Positions 25,346-36,199 of a stretch of 64,000 nt of DNA are shown here, piece by piece; position 1 is the first letter of the stretch; every line of letters begins with the position of its first letter. Made by a program: the position numbers and the translations under genes. A model generated the notes under the pieces. It saw only the letters and a list, made by a program, of their open reading frames with translations, did not search any database and had not been told where the DNA came from. The stretch is from Ursus arctos (lineage: Eukaryota; Chordata; Mammalia; Carnivora; Ursidae), in assembly GCF_023065955.2 (NCBI RefSeq), contig NW_026623100.1:70064727-70128726 (forward strand), given 5' to 3'.

Positions 25346-25793
25346 TTATAAGTTGAAGTGGCATAAAGCAAAGAAGCAGTTACCTTTAATCTATATGGTG
25401 AAAATTTTTCAAGTGTTCCCAGGCCCCAAAAATCAGCTCTCGTAGGCTTTTCTGATACCTTAGGACACATCTTGCTAGTGGGTGCACACAGTAAATCGAG
25501 GTAAAGCACAGATGCTTACAGACACAGTTCAAAGCTCTGGTGGCTTGATGTGGAATGGAGTTCCAGGGGAAGTGCTTAGGGGAGCCACCCTCGCGGCTCC
25601 AGGTGCACGCACGCAGCTTGTCTACCTGCCCACTGCCAAACAAACACTGAACACTACTTCACTTTCAGCCTTTGTTCATAAAAGTAAAAACTCTTTGGAT
25701 TTCTTTCAGTTGGCGAAAACAGATACTAACAGGTATTTCATAAAAGCAAAGCGGCAGAACACAGACTTTGGAAAAGCAGCGGATACCTGTATG

Positions 25794-25795
<2 letters not shown>

Positions 25796-25836
<41 letters not shown>

Positions 25837-25855
25837 ACGCGCGCATGTGTGTGTA
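25796..25855. repeat. (TG)n/(GC) microsatellite
   Basis: A long TG tract that changes to 'gcacgcgcgcatgtgtgtgt'. Alternating purine-pyrimidine of this kind can adopt Z-DNA. Confidence 0.92.
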
Positions 25856-26499
25856 TCATGGGCAGATCTAGATCAGTATCCAGTAAGGGTCTTAGTAATG
25901 TCTCACAGAGGCTCTGTCCCCGTGCAGCTGCTTGCTGTCACCTGAAGTATGATTATGTCACCTGCCCACTGAATCAGCACGCTCCCCTGCTGCACGGAGC
26001 CTGTTCGTAGAAATGTTATACACACTCTCAGGGTTCTGCTCACTTTTCATCTGCTGCATTGAGAAGCCTGAGTCTATCTGATTCATCTTCAGCTGCGTGG
26101 AAATGGTGAAGTGTGTAATGAATGGTCACTAATCACTCAGTGATTATGTCTCAGTAACTCGTCCTTGTCCTCACCAGTCACCTCTCCAGTGCCCATCCCA
26201 GTCTCAATGTATACAGCTTGGCTGGCACGTCCTTTTAGTGAATCATGGGTGATCTCTCACACAAGACTCTCCCTCCCTATATGGGGATGGGTTTCTTTCT
26301 ATCAGATGCCTCTTAATTCACTCCCATACACCGTGCAGGTCACTGCCTTAAGAGAGCCATGCTCTGGAGGGAGCCTAGGGACTAGCCCGCAGGGCCAGGG
26401 ACGGGAGCTGTTTTCAAAGCATTGCAGGTTGCTAGTGTCATGTTTGTGTTGGAAGAGGAAAAATGTTTTCTAATAAAATGTTTTTGTCTTGTCTTTTAG

Positions 26500-26691
26500 C
26501 TTACATTTTATTATGGAACTATAGATGCTTGGTGTCCAACGAAATACTATGAAGACATAAAGAAAGATTTTCCAGAAGGAGATATTCGACTCTGTGAGAA
26601 AAAAATACCTCATGCTTTTATCCTCCGTTTTCCCCAGGAAATGGCTGACATGGTAGCTGACTGGCTGAAGGATGATCTGTCCAAGATATAA
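26500..26691 (+). CDS. LDAH: LDAH last coding exon and stop
   Basis: 63 codons and a TAA stop after acceptor 'cttttag', starting LTFYYGTID and ending DDLSKI. It completes the hydrolase fold. Asp at exon residue 9 (in 'GTID') and His at exon residue 38 (in 'IPHAF') are the acidic and basic members of the catalytic triad, at positions I recall as 271 and 300 of the human protein. It aligns without gaps with the human C-terminus. Differences include Ala for Pro directly after the catalytic Asp, 'ILRFPQ' for 'ITHFNQ' after the catalytic His, and a final Ile instead of Met. Both triad residues are intact, so the gene looks functional here. Confidence 0.97.
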   Translation, partial: LTFYYGTIDAWCPTKYYEDIKKDFPEGDIRLCEKKIPHAFILRFPQEMADMVADWLKDDLSKI

Positions 26692-27710
26692 GTACTGCCC
26701 CGTGGAAACATCACTGACAGCTAGTACATAGCCGCAGTGGGTGTGCCTTCTCTTAGTGGTTAGTAGTATACTTAGTAGGTAAGTGGTCATTGTTAATGTT
26801 GGATATTAGAAGAGGAAAACAAAAAGAACCTCCTGGCTTACTGTCCGCTCCCAGCTAGCTCCCCGTACTACCGGCTGAAGTAAACACAATTGATGAAATA
26901 CACCATAGGTTCAACACCACATTTTCCAAGACTCAGGGAACACAGTGATCAGTGATCTAACCAGGACCCCTTATGTTTGCGTGAGATACCCCGGTGGCAC
27001 CACGCGGCTGATTTTAGTAGGCAGGATCCTTGCAAACAGAAGGAAGTCTAAATTTAGTTGATTTTAATCCAGTTACCAGGTAGAGTAGGATCTCTAAAGG
27101 AAATTATGAAACAGTGCTAGAACATGTGAAAGAGATCAGTGAATGTGAAGCGTAGAGTCGGATACGTAAGCATATGAGATCATGAGGACACACATTCCAG
27201 TAGCAGGAAGTGAGGAATAGTGGATCTTGGAAGTGGACCTGGGTCTCCCTTAAAAAGCTGAAGATCAGCCGGGACTGACTTTGTACAGCTCTTGGCTGAG
27301 GTCATCAGAGTCGGGCTGGATACCAGCACAGCCCGCATCGCCGCCCGCTCCCACCCCGTTACTACTTGCACCATGTCACGAACCAGAAGAGAGCCAACAT
27401 CAGGGGAGACACTGCTTGTCTGCATCTCTGAGAAGATTCCCTGAGGAGTGAGACTTCCTGATCTGCCTGCATTAGACAGAGTGAAGTTCACCAGACATTC
27501 CTTTGGTGAGGGAACCCAGTAACAGTTGTTGAGGGATCCTGACCACACCTCCTGCCACAAGACAGCCAGCAAGCTCTGAGCAGAGCCCTAGCCTGCCAGC
27601 TTGTGAGCTCCCGCAGGCTCCTCTTCTGCAGGGCCAGGACGCGGAGGCCCTCGGTGTCCCAAAGCCAGCCCGTACCTGTCTCATGGAGTTGCCTCTTCTG
27701 TGATTTTTCC

Positions 27711-27716
27711 AATAAA
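27711..27716 (+). terminator. Candidate LDAH poly(A) signal, proximal
   Basis: AATAAA in the phrase 'ttttccaataaaactac', the first canonical hexamer on this strand after the LDAH stop. Confidence 0.45.
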
Positions 27717-28698
27717 ACTACATTGAGGACCAGCTATGAGCCAAATACTATGCTAGGCATCGAGGATAGAGTTCCTGGCTATGTCATGATTCTTTTCTTC
27801 TGAAAATCTTCCAGTAAGCAATTTTTGAGAGGGCATCTTTCAGTCACTGAATAGAGAATTAGCATAAATGAGTTCTACATTTCTGCCTTGGTTTTGTTAG
27901 TTGGAAGGAAATTGTTTGACTACTGAACCAAAACAAGCCATAATGAATTATGTGAATTCACCTTCTCTGGATGCCTTGAGCTCCAGTAGAGAAGAAGCTT
28001 GTTCTCCAGCCTAGAACAGGCTCACAATATTTCTGCCTTCCCTAAAATGACTCAATCCTGAGACCCTAGGAGCTAATAATTCCCACTGACAGCAGTGATA
28101 GTTGACAATTGATCAGAAACATTCAGTTTTCTCCTAGAGGAGACCCCTCATGGTGTTATCATTCCATAAGAACGATAGAATGTTCTCCTTCCTTTCAAAG
28201 CCTAAAGCCCCCGATGAAAGATTCAGCTCTGATATGCTGCCAACCCAGTGGTGAGTGTTGAACGAGTCCCTGTCCCTTGGCATGGCTTGTGCATCTGAGC
28301 AAATGACTTCTCAGAGGGGAAGAGCCAAGCCCCAGGCAAGGAGTGCTCTTGCCCTGGAGAGAAGCCAGGAGACACACATTGGCACAGGGCTGCACACAAA
28401 ATCCTGATCAGCCGCTGTGTGGGGAGGCCTTCTGGAAATCTGATGTTAGAAGCTTAGGATTCGTGGCTCTGAAGTGCCTTGCATAAAGTCCTGGGTGAAT
28501 CACACCTACTCAAAGAATAACATCCCCCAGCTTTTCTTTCAGCATTATTTTATATTACGCCATATTTCCCAAGTCCACATGTATGACATTGTGTCTTATT
28601 TTGGTTTTTCAGAGCTTAAAAAAACGATACAAAGTAAAATGATAAAGTAAAAGGGGCTCGTTTTCTGTTTATCATCTGATCATCAAATGAGTTTTCAA

Positions 28699-28704
28699 AA
28701 TAAA
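28699..28704 (+). terminator. Candidate LDAH poly(A) signal, distal
   Basis: AATAAA in 'caaaataaatatttta' about 2 kb after the stop, in AT-rich sequence. Confidence 0.4.
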
Positions 28705-28939
28705 TATTTTACCAGCACTTACAACTGCCTGGCCTGATCTCTGTGTTGGGGAGGAGGGTATAATCTGAGCAGTCCTCCTGAGTTAGACTCAAGCCAAAGT
28801 CTCTCTGTTAAATTGAAAAGCCATTTCCTCAGTATTTCTTTTAGAGAAGGAAGAATCCAATTTTAGATTGAAGTTCATTTTATTTCATTAGAAATTAAAA
28901 GACTAACTGTTCCCATGCATATGTATGAGGTGCTGATAC

Positions 28940-29155
28940 CGTATAAGAACTCTGGAGGTCTCATCATCTGTGTGATTTTTAGGCAACTTTCTCTAATTTT
29001 CCATGCCTCAGTGTCCTCACTTACAAGTAGGATTAATAATAAAGCATATCTCATATTGCTGGAAGAATTAAGTGAGATGATTAAAGCATTTAGTGCAATT
29101 CTTGGCCAAGAGTATCTTCTCAATAAAGATTGGCTATAATAATAATTATTATTAT
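28940..29155 (+). mobile_element. MIR SINE
   Basis: MIR order: 'ccatgcctcagtgtcctcac', 'gaattaagtgagatgat', 'aagagtatcttctcaataaag', then a short ATT run. Confidence 0.75.
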
Positions 29156-29501
29156 TAAACATCATCATAAAAAAGAAAAGACTAAAATTGATAGGCAGTG
29201 GATAAAATTCATTTTCCAGAAGCATTTCTGCCTGTATGTACCAGTCAGCCACATGGATGGTCCTTGTCAAAGATTTAGCTTCATATGGGTCATAACCAGG
29301 TCCCACGGGTGATTCTCATGCTCTGCTGGCCCAGGGGACAGAGAGAACCTCTAGAGGCACCTCCTGTGGCCCTCTGCGCTCATGTCCGAGGTGGCTAGGG
29401 ACCTCTCACCAGCCACTTCTCCACCCAACCCTTGGAGAGCCAGGGACTTCCAAAGGCTTGATTTCTCTTCACCTTACATTATATTAAAGTTAGTTCCATA
29501 T

Positions 29502-29684
29502 TATTTTTTTAAAGACTTATTTATTTGAGAGAGAAAGATTGCTCGTGCAAGTTGGGGGAAGGGCAAAGGGAGAGAATCTTCAAACAGACTCCCTGCCGAG
29601 GGGCTCAGTCCCATAATCCTGAAGTCATGACCTGAGCCGAAACCAAGAGGCAGACGCTTCACCAACTGAGGCACCCAGGCGCCC
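29502..29684 (-). mobile_element. Carnivore tRNA-Lys-derived SINE, antisense
   Basis: T-rich edge 'ttttttaaagacttatttatttg', CT-rich body, and reversed head ending 'gaggcacccaggcgccc'. Flanked by similar short 'ttccat' sequences. Confidence 0.92.
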
Positions 29685-29779
29685 AAAATGAATTCCATGA
29701 AGACTAAAAAGACATGACAACATAATGTAACATTTGCTTCTGGATTAGAGGCTTTCTTATAAAAGAAAACATTGTTGGG

Positions 29780-29965
29780 ACAGTTTGCACAACTTGATCG
29801 GGGTCTACAGATGAGCTGGAAGTAAGAGATCGATGTGAATTTTCCGACTTCCGTGGTGGGATTGTGGAGAAGAGAATGTCCTTATTTGTGCTGAAGGCAC
29901 AGGAAGTGCTGGTGGTGATCAGGCATCATGTCATTTTACTCTCAAATGGTTCAGAGAAGAAAGAA
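29780..29965 (+). mobile_element. Old LINE-1 3' UTR fragment
   Basis: It contains phrases of old L1 3' ends: 'gagaatgtccttatttgtgctg', 'catcatgtcattttactctc', 'aaatggttcagagaa'. No frame. A related piece is at 55230-55460. Confidence 0.6.
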
Positions 29966-30084
29966 AATGTTCTTTGTACTTGCAACTTTTCTGTAAGTTT
30001 GAGATGAGTTTGAAATTTATAGAAGTAATTTTTAAAAAGCCACCATGCTCTCTCCTACATCTGTCTCTCATTGCTGCTTTTCCA

Positions 30085-30545
30085 GAAAATAAATTTCTTC
30101 TTCTAAGCAGTAAGTGGAGATCAGAGTTCAAATGCTGGATCTGTCATTTACTGGGTTCTCGATGCTACATTTCGGCTTAGCCTGCTGAGGCTCCCCACGC
30201 TCCATCTGGTCATCCGTGAAAATACTTTCATTTTGGGATGTTAGATTTGGGGAGGGTTTTTGTTTGTGTGTTTCTAAAGATTTTATTTATTTGACAGAGT
30301 GAGAGAGCACAAGACGGGGAAGCGGCAGAGGGAGAGGGAGAACCAGGCTCCCCGCTGAGCAGGGCTGGATTCCAGGGTCCTGAGATCATGACCTGAGCCC
30401 AAGGCAGACACTTAACTCACTGAGCCACTCAGGCGCCCCTTTTGTTTGTTTTTAATGGGGCTAATTGAGGTCATGCATAATAGCATCTAGCACCCTGTCC
30501 GACTTATGGTAGATGCTCTGTAAAATGGTACCTGAAGGAAAAGCC
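30085..30545 (+). mobile_element. MIR SINE split by a later SINE
   Basis: The left half (about 30085-30255: 'gagttcaaatgctggatctg', 'catctggtcatccgtgaaaa') and right half (about 30455-30545: 'ttgaggtcatgcataatagc', 'gtagatgctctgtaaa') read as one MIR, interrupted at 30274-30439 by a carnivore SINE. Confidence 0.7.
30274..30439 (-). mobile_element. Carnivore tRNA-Lys-derived SINE, antisense
   Basis: 'taaagattttatttatttgac' edge, CT-rich body, and reversed head ending 'gccactcaggcgcccc'. Similar T/G-rich sequence on both sides ('tttttgtttgtgtgttt' left, 'ttttgtttgtttttaat' right) is the likely duplicated target. Confidence 0.92.
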
Positions 30546-30711
30546 TAGAAGACTTTTGCTCTCTCTTCTTTTTGGTGCACCAGAGGACCCGGTGCTGTCT
30601 CAGCTTCTACACGGTTTCAACCAGCCTGCAACTTGATTCTTGCTGTCTTAGCATTTCTGGTTCCTATTTGGGGGGGGCGGTTGCTCACCTGGCTCAGCTT
30701 TCTGGCCCCAG

Positions 30712-30840
30712 GCTGTGCAGGCCTCCTCCGAGCAGCGCAGGATGCTGGAAGTTCACCTTGAGGATCTTACGGCGGATTTAGAAAAGATGCAGGAAGCAAA
30801 ACATTTCTTAAATAACCTGAGACATCATCTTTGTTCCTGA
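30712..30840 (+). other. Unexplained coiled-coil-like reading frame, exon or pseudogene fragment
   Basis: A 42-codon frame ending in TGA, directly preceded by 'ttctggccccag', which could act as a splice acceptor. I do not recognise the peptide. From residue 12 on, hydrophobic residues fall at 12, 16, 19, 23, 26, 33 and 40, the 4-3 spacing of a coiled coil, and the rest is mainly charged or polar (EDLT, LEKMQEAK). The first Met is at 30742-30744. The frame is open upstream only to a TAG at 30649-30651, and that upstream part is not protein-like. It lies on the LDAH strand 4.1 kb after the LDAH stop. It could be an alternative LDAH terminal exon (phase 0 would fit), an exon of an unannotated gene, part of an old retrocopy, or chance. 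Confidence 0.25.
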
Positions 30841-31294
30841 CCTCCTCTTGCAGGAGAGAAGAGGACATACTTGGGCTGCTCCGTCCCATGGGAGGTGGGG
30901 TTTAAAGAGAGGTCAGTGGCTGGAACTGAATGTGCTCTGTGAACACATCTCTCTCTGAGGCCTGAAGGCGGAAGCTCTCCTGCAGGAGTCCCTTTCCAAA
31001 GGGGCTGAGGTTCCTGCCTATGCCCCGTAGAGATGTAGGCGAGTGATGGCTCCGGTCCACCGGGGCAGCCACTGCAGGTCACGGGTCTGGCCTCTTCCAC
31101 CAGACTCAAGGCTCTGGTTTGCCGTAGTCCTGTGAAGAGGAAACCCCCAAAGGGAGTGGGGAGGAGGCTGCTCCTAGTGCCAGAGAAGACAGGTAGAGCT
31201 TGGGTGGTTTGGGAGACAGGAGCGAGCCCACCAAAAGCAGTGTATGCTCGCCCTGCACTTTCTGCGTATCAGTGAAGCCTTGCGGTCCCGGAGG

Positions 31295-31425
31295 CTCTAG
31301 CTGTCCTCAGTACAGATCATCACAGACCAGAGAGGTAAGTGACTGGCTCAAGATCTCACAGCTACTGAGAGGCCACGGGAATTCACAGGCATCTCTACTC
31401 AGACCCAGGGCTTCCTCCCCTTTGC
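31295..31425 (-). mobile_element. MIR SINE, antisense
   Basis: Reversed MIR core: 'gaggtaagtgactggctcaag', 'tctcacagctactgagaggc', 'ctactcagacccagggcttc'. Confidence 0.7.
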
Positions 31426-31429
31426 ATGG

Positions 31430-33480
31430 CCCAGTGCTGCCTCCTGGAGGCAAGAGTGGACAGCCCAGCAAGAGTGGAAGGCTGGACGAGGGAGTCAGGG
31501 AAGGGTAAATGAAGGCCAGGTTAGCAGGCCCAGTGAAGAGTAGCTAGTTGGTAACAGGGGAATAGTTTTAGAAGAATGAGAGAACAGACCAGCGGGCCAG
31601 GGACGGGGCGGTGCAACAGGCAGCGGATTGCAAGGAGGAAGGCCTGTCTGCAGGAGTCAAAGCAGAGGCTGCAGTCCCTCCTGACCCTCTGCTCGCTCCC
31701 GCAGCCGCCTTGGCCCTCCAGGCACTGACTTCTCTGAGCGCACCTGTGCTCCGAAACCCTTGGAGTCAACTGCTCCGCCACCCTCTCCCACCTCCAGACT
31801 GGGCCCCAGAGGCCAACCGCTCAGGCCTCTGCTCCTGCCTCCTAGCGTAGCTCCTCTCCCCCTCTCCCTCCCTCGGAGCCCTCAGGGTGCCTGGCTCCCT
31901 CTCTATCAGAGCATTTACCAGTTACTGCTGGAATTCTATTTTTCCAGTCTGCTCCTCCCACCCCCACCACCAAACTCCTTCCTGCCCTTAAAAGGAGAGT
32001 CCTAGGACATGGAACTTGTGTCTTGTCATCTGTGTCCTCAGGCCTTATAGAATAGGGCCAGCCCCACAATATATTAGTAAGTTTTACCTAAATCAATACA
32101 AGTTTCTACCATACCTGATAGTCAACCTCTCAAAAAACATGATTCTCTCAGTTGGTCAGGCTCTCAGGGAATCACACCTCAGGGACTCTGCGTCGCTCAC
32201 AACTGAATGTGTAAATGGAAATGTGAGGTGGACTAGCTCTTTTATCCCTCACGCCTTTCCCCAGCTGAGCCATGCATGGCCAGGGCAGCTAGACTCGGGG
32301 ACACCGAATGTTGGCTTTCTGGCACTGGGGACTACAGAAAGCAAGGCCCCCACGCTTCGTGGCCATTCTGTCCCCTCCGACTGCAACTGTTCCATTCTTC
32401 CACGGTCAGAAAGCCTCTGGAGTTTGAGTCTTAGCAACTACCAAATATGCGGTTATTATTTGTTGAGCGCTAACCCCGTGCAGCACCCCAAGCGGGAATT
32501 ACAGCAACAATACCCCAGACCGGGCTCTGGGAGAGCAGAGCGTTTTCATTTTGGATTGCATTCCTCAGACATTCTGGCAAAGGGGCCTGTGCTGACCTCC
32601 CCACGTTGGGACAGACTTGCTGGGTAAGTCTATGGGAAAATTCCTCTTCCCTGGGACGGGAATGTGACCCTGTGACTGGGCGTCCATTACAGCCAGGGGT
32701 GCGGGTGCACCTGCAGGGCCTCCCTCCTCACAGAGGGACTCGAATCCCGTCTCCGCAAACGCAGCCTGCTCCGGCTCCACGCCACAGCTGGGCTTCCTCC
32801 TGCTGGCCACGCCGGCGGGCTGCGCACCTGCATGCGATTAGGACTGGCAGACGCCCACGGCCTCGCAGTCCGCGGCTGCACGCTGGTGACATGTTGCAGC
32901 GGATGAGGTCCCCCCCCAGATCCCTCCTCCTCCCGCACAGAAGAAAGTGGGATTCCCAGCGGCACAGGAGCACATAAGGCACCCACGACCAAGTCAGGGG
33001 GCGCCCCGGCAGAGCGGCAGGTGGCACGCGTCGGCCTTGGCTGCTGGGCAGTGGGCAGACGCTGGGCACGGAGGGTGGATGGAACACCAGGACCCCCCAG
33101 AGGGAGCACAGGCGGCAGCCGGCACCTCCCGTCGGCATCAGTCACTGTGGACCATTGACACTTGCTCTCATCCGTGCTCGGGGAACAGGATAAAAGTCCA
33201 AAAGTTACCCCTGACTTTCCTTTCTGCCCGTAACTCCCCCTTGTCTGCCGACTGTATCCCCCTCCCCACCACGGAATGCCAGGGTAGGCCATGCGGAGAC
33301 CGAGAAAGGAAAATGAAGAACTGACCGAGGATCGTTATAAACAATCCCGACAAGACTTCACACTTCTCGACGGCAGAGTCTTAAATCTTATACTTGAATG
33401 TACCTACCAAGTGAGTTAGTTGAAGGGTGAACATGATTTTCTTCCGAAGAGAAAGCCTTCCTTAGTAGTAATGAAATTAA
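31430..33480. other. No gene found: GC-rich intergenic sequence
   Basis: Moderately GC-rich sequence with many overlapping open frames on both strands (for example 32016-32627 and 32687-33292). None has a recognisable domain, signal peptide or splice context. They overlap antisense, as expected of GC-rich noncoding DNA. Confidence 0.6.
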
Positions 33481-33500
33481 GAAGCAAAAGGGGAGCTGAC

Positions 33501-33850
33501 AAGTGAAATAAGTCAAGCAGAGAAAGACAACTATCATATGATTTCTCTCATCTATGGAACATAAGAACTAGGATGATCGGTAGGGGAAGAAAGGGATAAA
33601 GAAAGGGGGGGTAATCAGAAGGGGGAATGAAACATGAGAGACTATGGACTCTGAGAAACAAACTGAGGGCCACAGAGGGGAGGGGGGTGGGGGAATGGGA
33701 TAGGCTGGTGATGGGTAGTAAGGAGGGCACGTATTGCATGGTGCACTGGGTGTTACACACAACTAATGAATCATCGAGCCTTACATCGGAAACCGGGGAT
33801 GTACTGTATGATGACTAACATAATAAAATAAAAAATCATTATAAATAAAA
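33501..33850 (+). mobile_element. Young carnivore LINE-1, short 3' end
   Basis: It begins within the last ORF2 codons ('aagtgaaataagtcaagcag') and continues through the 3' UTR to 'taataaaataaaaaatc'. Target-site duplication 'caaaaggggagctgac' lies at 33485-33500, with a copy of slightly longer G run at 33851-33869. Same family as the copies near 9-10 kb. Confidence 0.92.
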
Positions 33851-34873
33851 CAAAAGGGGGGGAGCTGACTTTCTTGATCTACATTTCACCAGGGACAGAC
33901 AAACGCGACCACAGGGACAGGTGTTACCCCGCCGCAGGAACAGCCGATACTGCTCTGCAGAAAGGGGCGTCCCCTGGCCGCGTCCACATCCCAGAGGAGG
34001 TAATTCTGGTAACGAGCCGTTCCTGAGGCAAGGCCCTGTCACCTTCCCCATGCGGCTCCTCTGTCACTGACCCTCTCCCAGAAATACGTAAGGAACAGAT
34101 GAAATAGCTTTCTCCGTCCCGTGTTGTAGGAAAAAGTTGTGAGTGGCTGGTCCTCTCCGGCCCGGCCTGAGAAAGGTCCTGAAGGGTGCGAGGTGCTGCC
34201 CCGGAGCCCAGATCTTTGGACTCGTCTGCAGCGTACTGAGCAAAAGCAGCCACATTGCTCTCGGACTTTGCTGGTTTCCCTAAAACATGTAACTGGCCTT
34301 GCAGAGGGAGCTGCCGCATTTGGGCGCTGCCGTGGCTGTGGATTTCAGAGGCCTCCCCGGGCAGCCTCAGAATGGGGGTGCTCAGGCTCTCTGAGGTGAG
34401 ACAGATCCTACAGCGGCCTGCTGTGTAGGAGCAAAACCTTTCCGCTCGGACTGTGTTTGGAATGACAACGCTCACTCGTGACGCATGGCAGTGCTCATTT
34501 TCCAAAGGGAAAATGCTTTTCCACTGCGTGTTGGCCTCTTGGCCCCCGAACCCAAGCTGGGATACCTTCCCGTGCAGTGGCTTCGTGCAGTACGGACTGT
34601 GTCATGTCCTACAGAGCCACACCGGTTACAGAGACCCGAGGCCCCATCCGCACGCACGCGAGAGCCTGAGCTGTTTCAAGGGGGAACGGTGCGCGTAAAG
34701 ACCGGCAGGCCCAGAGCTACCATGGAGCCCCGTTTCCGTGCCATTGTCCTAACGCCTAAGTGGCTTGTGTTCTTAGTGTGGAGCCGTGGGGGCAGACCAC
34801 CAGAGAAAGGCTGAATCACAAGGCACAAGCCGGTTCTCTAAAGACAGCCAAGGGCAGGTTTATCAGTAAAATA

Positions 34874-34879
34874 TTTAAT
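34874..34879 (-). terminator. Candidate distal GDF7 poly(A) signal
   Basis: ATTAAA on the minus strand in 'gttgattaaatatttta', the commonest variant hexamer. It sits at the end of an AT-rich block, with GC-rich sequence beyond it. Confidence 0.5.
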
Positions 34880-35940
34880 CAACATATCTGTACAAAATAT
34901 TAGAATGGTTAATGAGGAGCATGTTTAACAAATATATATCTGCTGTATGACTGTCAAGAAAAATAGAGATTGCCGTTTTACAGTTCATTTACATTCCAGT
35001 ATGTACAACCTATTTAAACTTGAGACTACATATACACAGGGGTTTGTACCTCCCTGCCAGCCGGCCTGGGCGTGGGCGACACTCCCCACATCAGCTCCCG
35101 CGACCCCCGCGGCCCCTGAGAGCAGAAGGGAGGTGGCCCGGTCTCCAGCCTCCAAGCCTCGGAGCTCTGCTCCGGCCAAACCAGAGCTGGAAGAGAGCCG
35201 ACGAAGGAGCTTTCAGCTTGCATTCAACGAGTTTACAGTTCTCACCACTTTCCCCATCTTACGCCCGAGCCAGCTGAGGAAGAGTGGGTGTCACTGTGAA
35301 ACGAAAGGGACTTCAACCCCCAAAATAATACATCCTGTCTTCAGCTGCTGAGGGAAGGGTGTGTACTGAGCTGTGATGGGCATCGCTGCCCTTTGCTTCG
35401 AACCACAGTACTGGCGGCAGAGTCGAGGTGCTCGCGGAGAGAAGCCGCTGCCCGCGCGGAGCCTGCACACGCGCACGCCGTCGGCGGGTGCCGGGCGTCT
35501 GCGGCAACCTCTTGAGATAGATATATATATTTTTTTAAGTTTTCCGAACTTTCCAGAATCCCCTATTCTCATCCACTGAATGGCAAGTTGCAGTCAGCAT
35601 GCTAATCCTTGTTAAAAAAAAAAAAATGCATTAACGTTTCATTTGGGCAAAATACTTCCAGCTGAAAGACCTAAAGAGACTCAGTTGTGATTCTTTGTCA
35701 CCAAAAACCCAGAAGCTGTTTGCACTACCGTCAAAAGTGGACCACAAAACAAAACAAAACAACAACAACAAAACAGCAATTACTGCGAGGAAGCTTATGT
35801 TCCATCTGTGACTTATCGGAGGTGGAGAAAGCCAGAGAAACTCCGCTTTCCAGAGTCTCTGTTCCTGGCTTGAAACGCTCAAGGACTTCCCAGCCAGAAA
35901 ATACATTCTTGCTTTCTCCCTGAACATGTATCATCATTTC

Positions 35941-36145
35941 CTTTTTTTTTTTTAAGATTTTATTTATTTATTTGACACAGAGAGAGAGACAGCCAGCAAG
36001 AGAGGGAACGCAAGCAGGGGGAGTGAAAGAGAAAGAAGCAGGCTCCCAGCAGAAGGGAGCCCGATGCGGGGCTCGATCCCAGCACCCTGGGATCAGACCC
36101 TGAGCCGAAGGCAGATGCTTAACGACTGAGCCACCCAGGCGGCCC
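35941..36145 (-). mobile_element. Carnivore tRNA-Lys-derived SINE
   Basis: Full-length element with target-site duplication 'tgtatcatcattt' (35927-35939 and 36146-36158). It is in the same orientation as GDF7 and lies inside the putative GDF7 3' UTR. Confidence 0.95.
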
Positions 36146-36199
36146 TGTATCATCATTTTCTAAGCAGAATGCTTGAATGGCTGGCCTTCCTTGCACTGA

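Larger units (their letters stand above)
12654..26499 (+). other. Last LDAH intron
   Basis: A 13.8-kb intron from donor 'gtaatc' to acceptor 'gtcttttag', which has a clear polypyrimidine run. It contains SINEs, L2, MIR, an antisense L1 3' end, microsatellites and two unclassified old repeats, each listed on its own. No further LDAH exon is needed: residues on both sides are contiguous in the human protein. Short open frames inside (for example 17562-17942 and 25482-25871) have no recognisable domain and are taken as chance. Bases 13600-15600, 19260-20400 and 24150-25180 show nothing I can name. Confidence 0.85.
26692..28725 (+). other. LDAH 3' UTR candidate region
   Basis: Two canonical AATAAA hexamers lie downstream of the LDAH stop on the same strand: 27711-27716 (about 1.0 kb after the stop) and 28699-28704 (about 2.0 kb after it, followed by 'tattttaccagcacttac'). 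Either could end the transcript. A MIR-like patch lies just after the first. Open frames here have no recognised product. No transcript evidence is available, so the end is inferred. Confidence 0.5.

Noticed and set aside
32016..33292. 203- and 201-codon open frames
   Set aside because: No recognisable domain. Antisense frames of equal length overlap them, and neither has a plausible promoter or exon structure.
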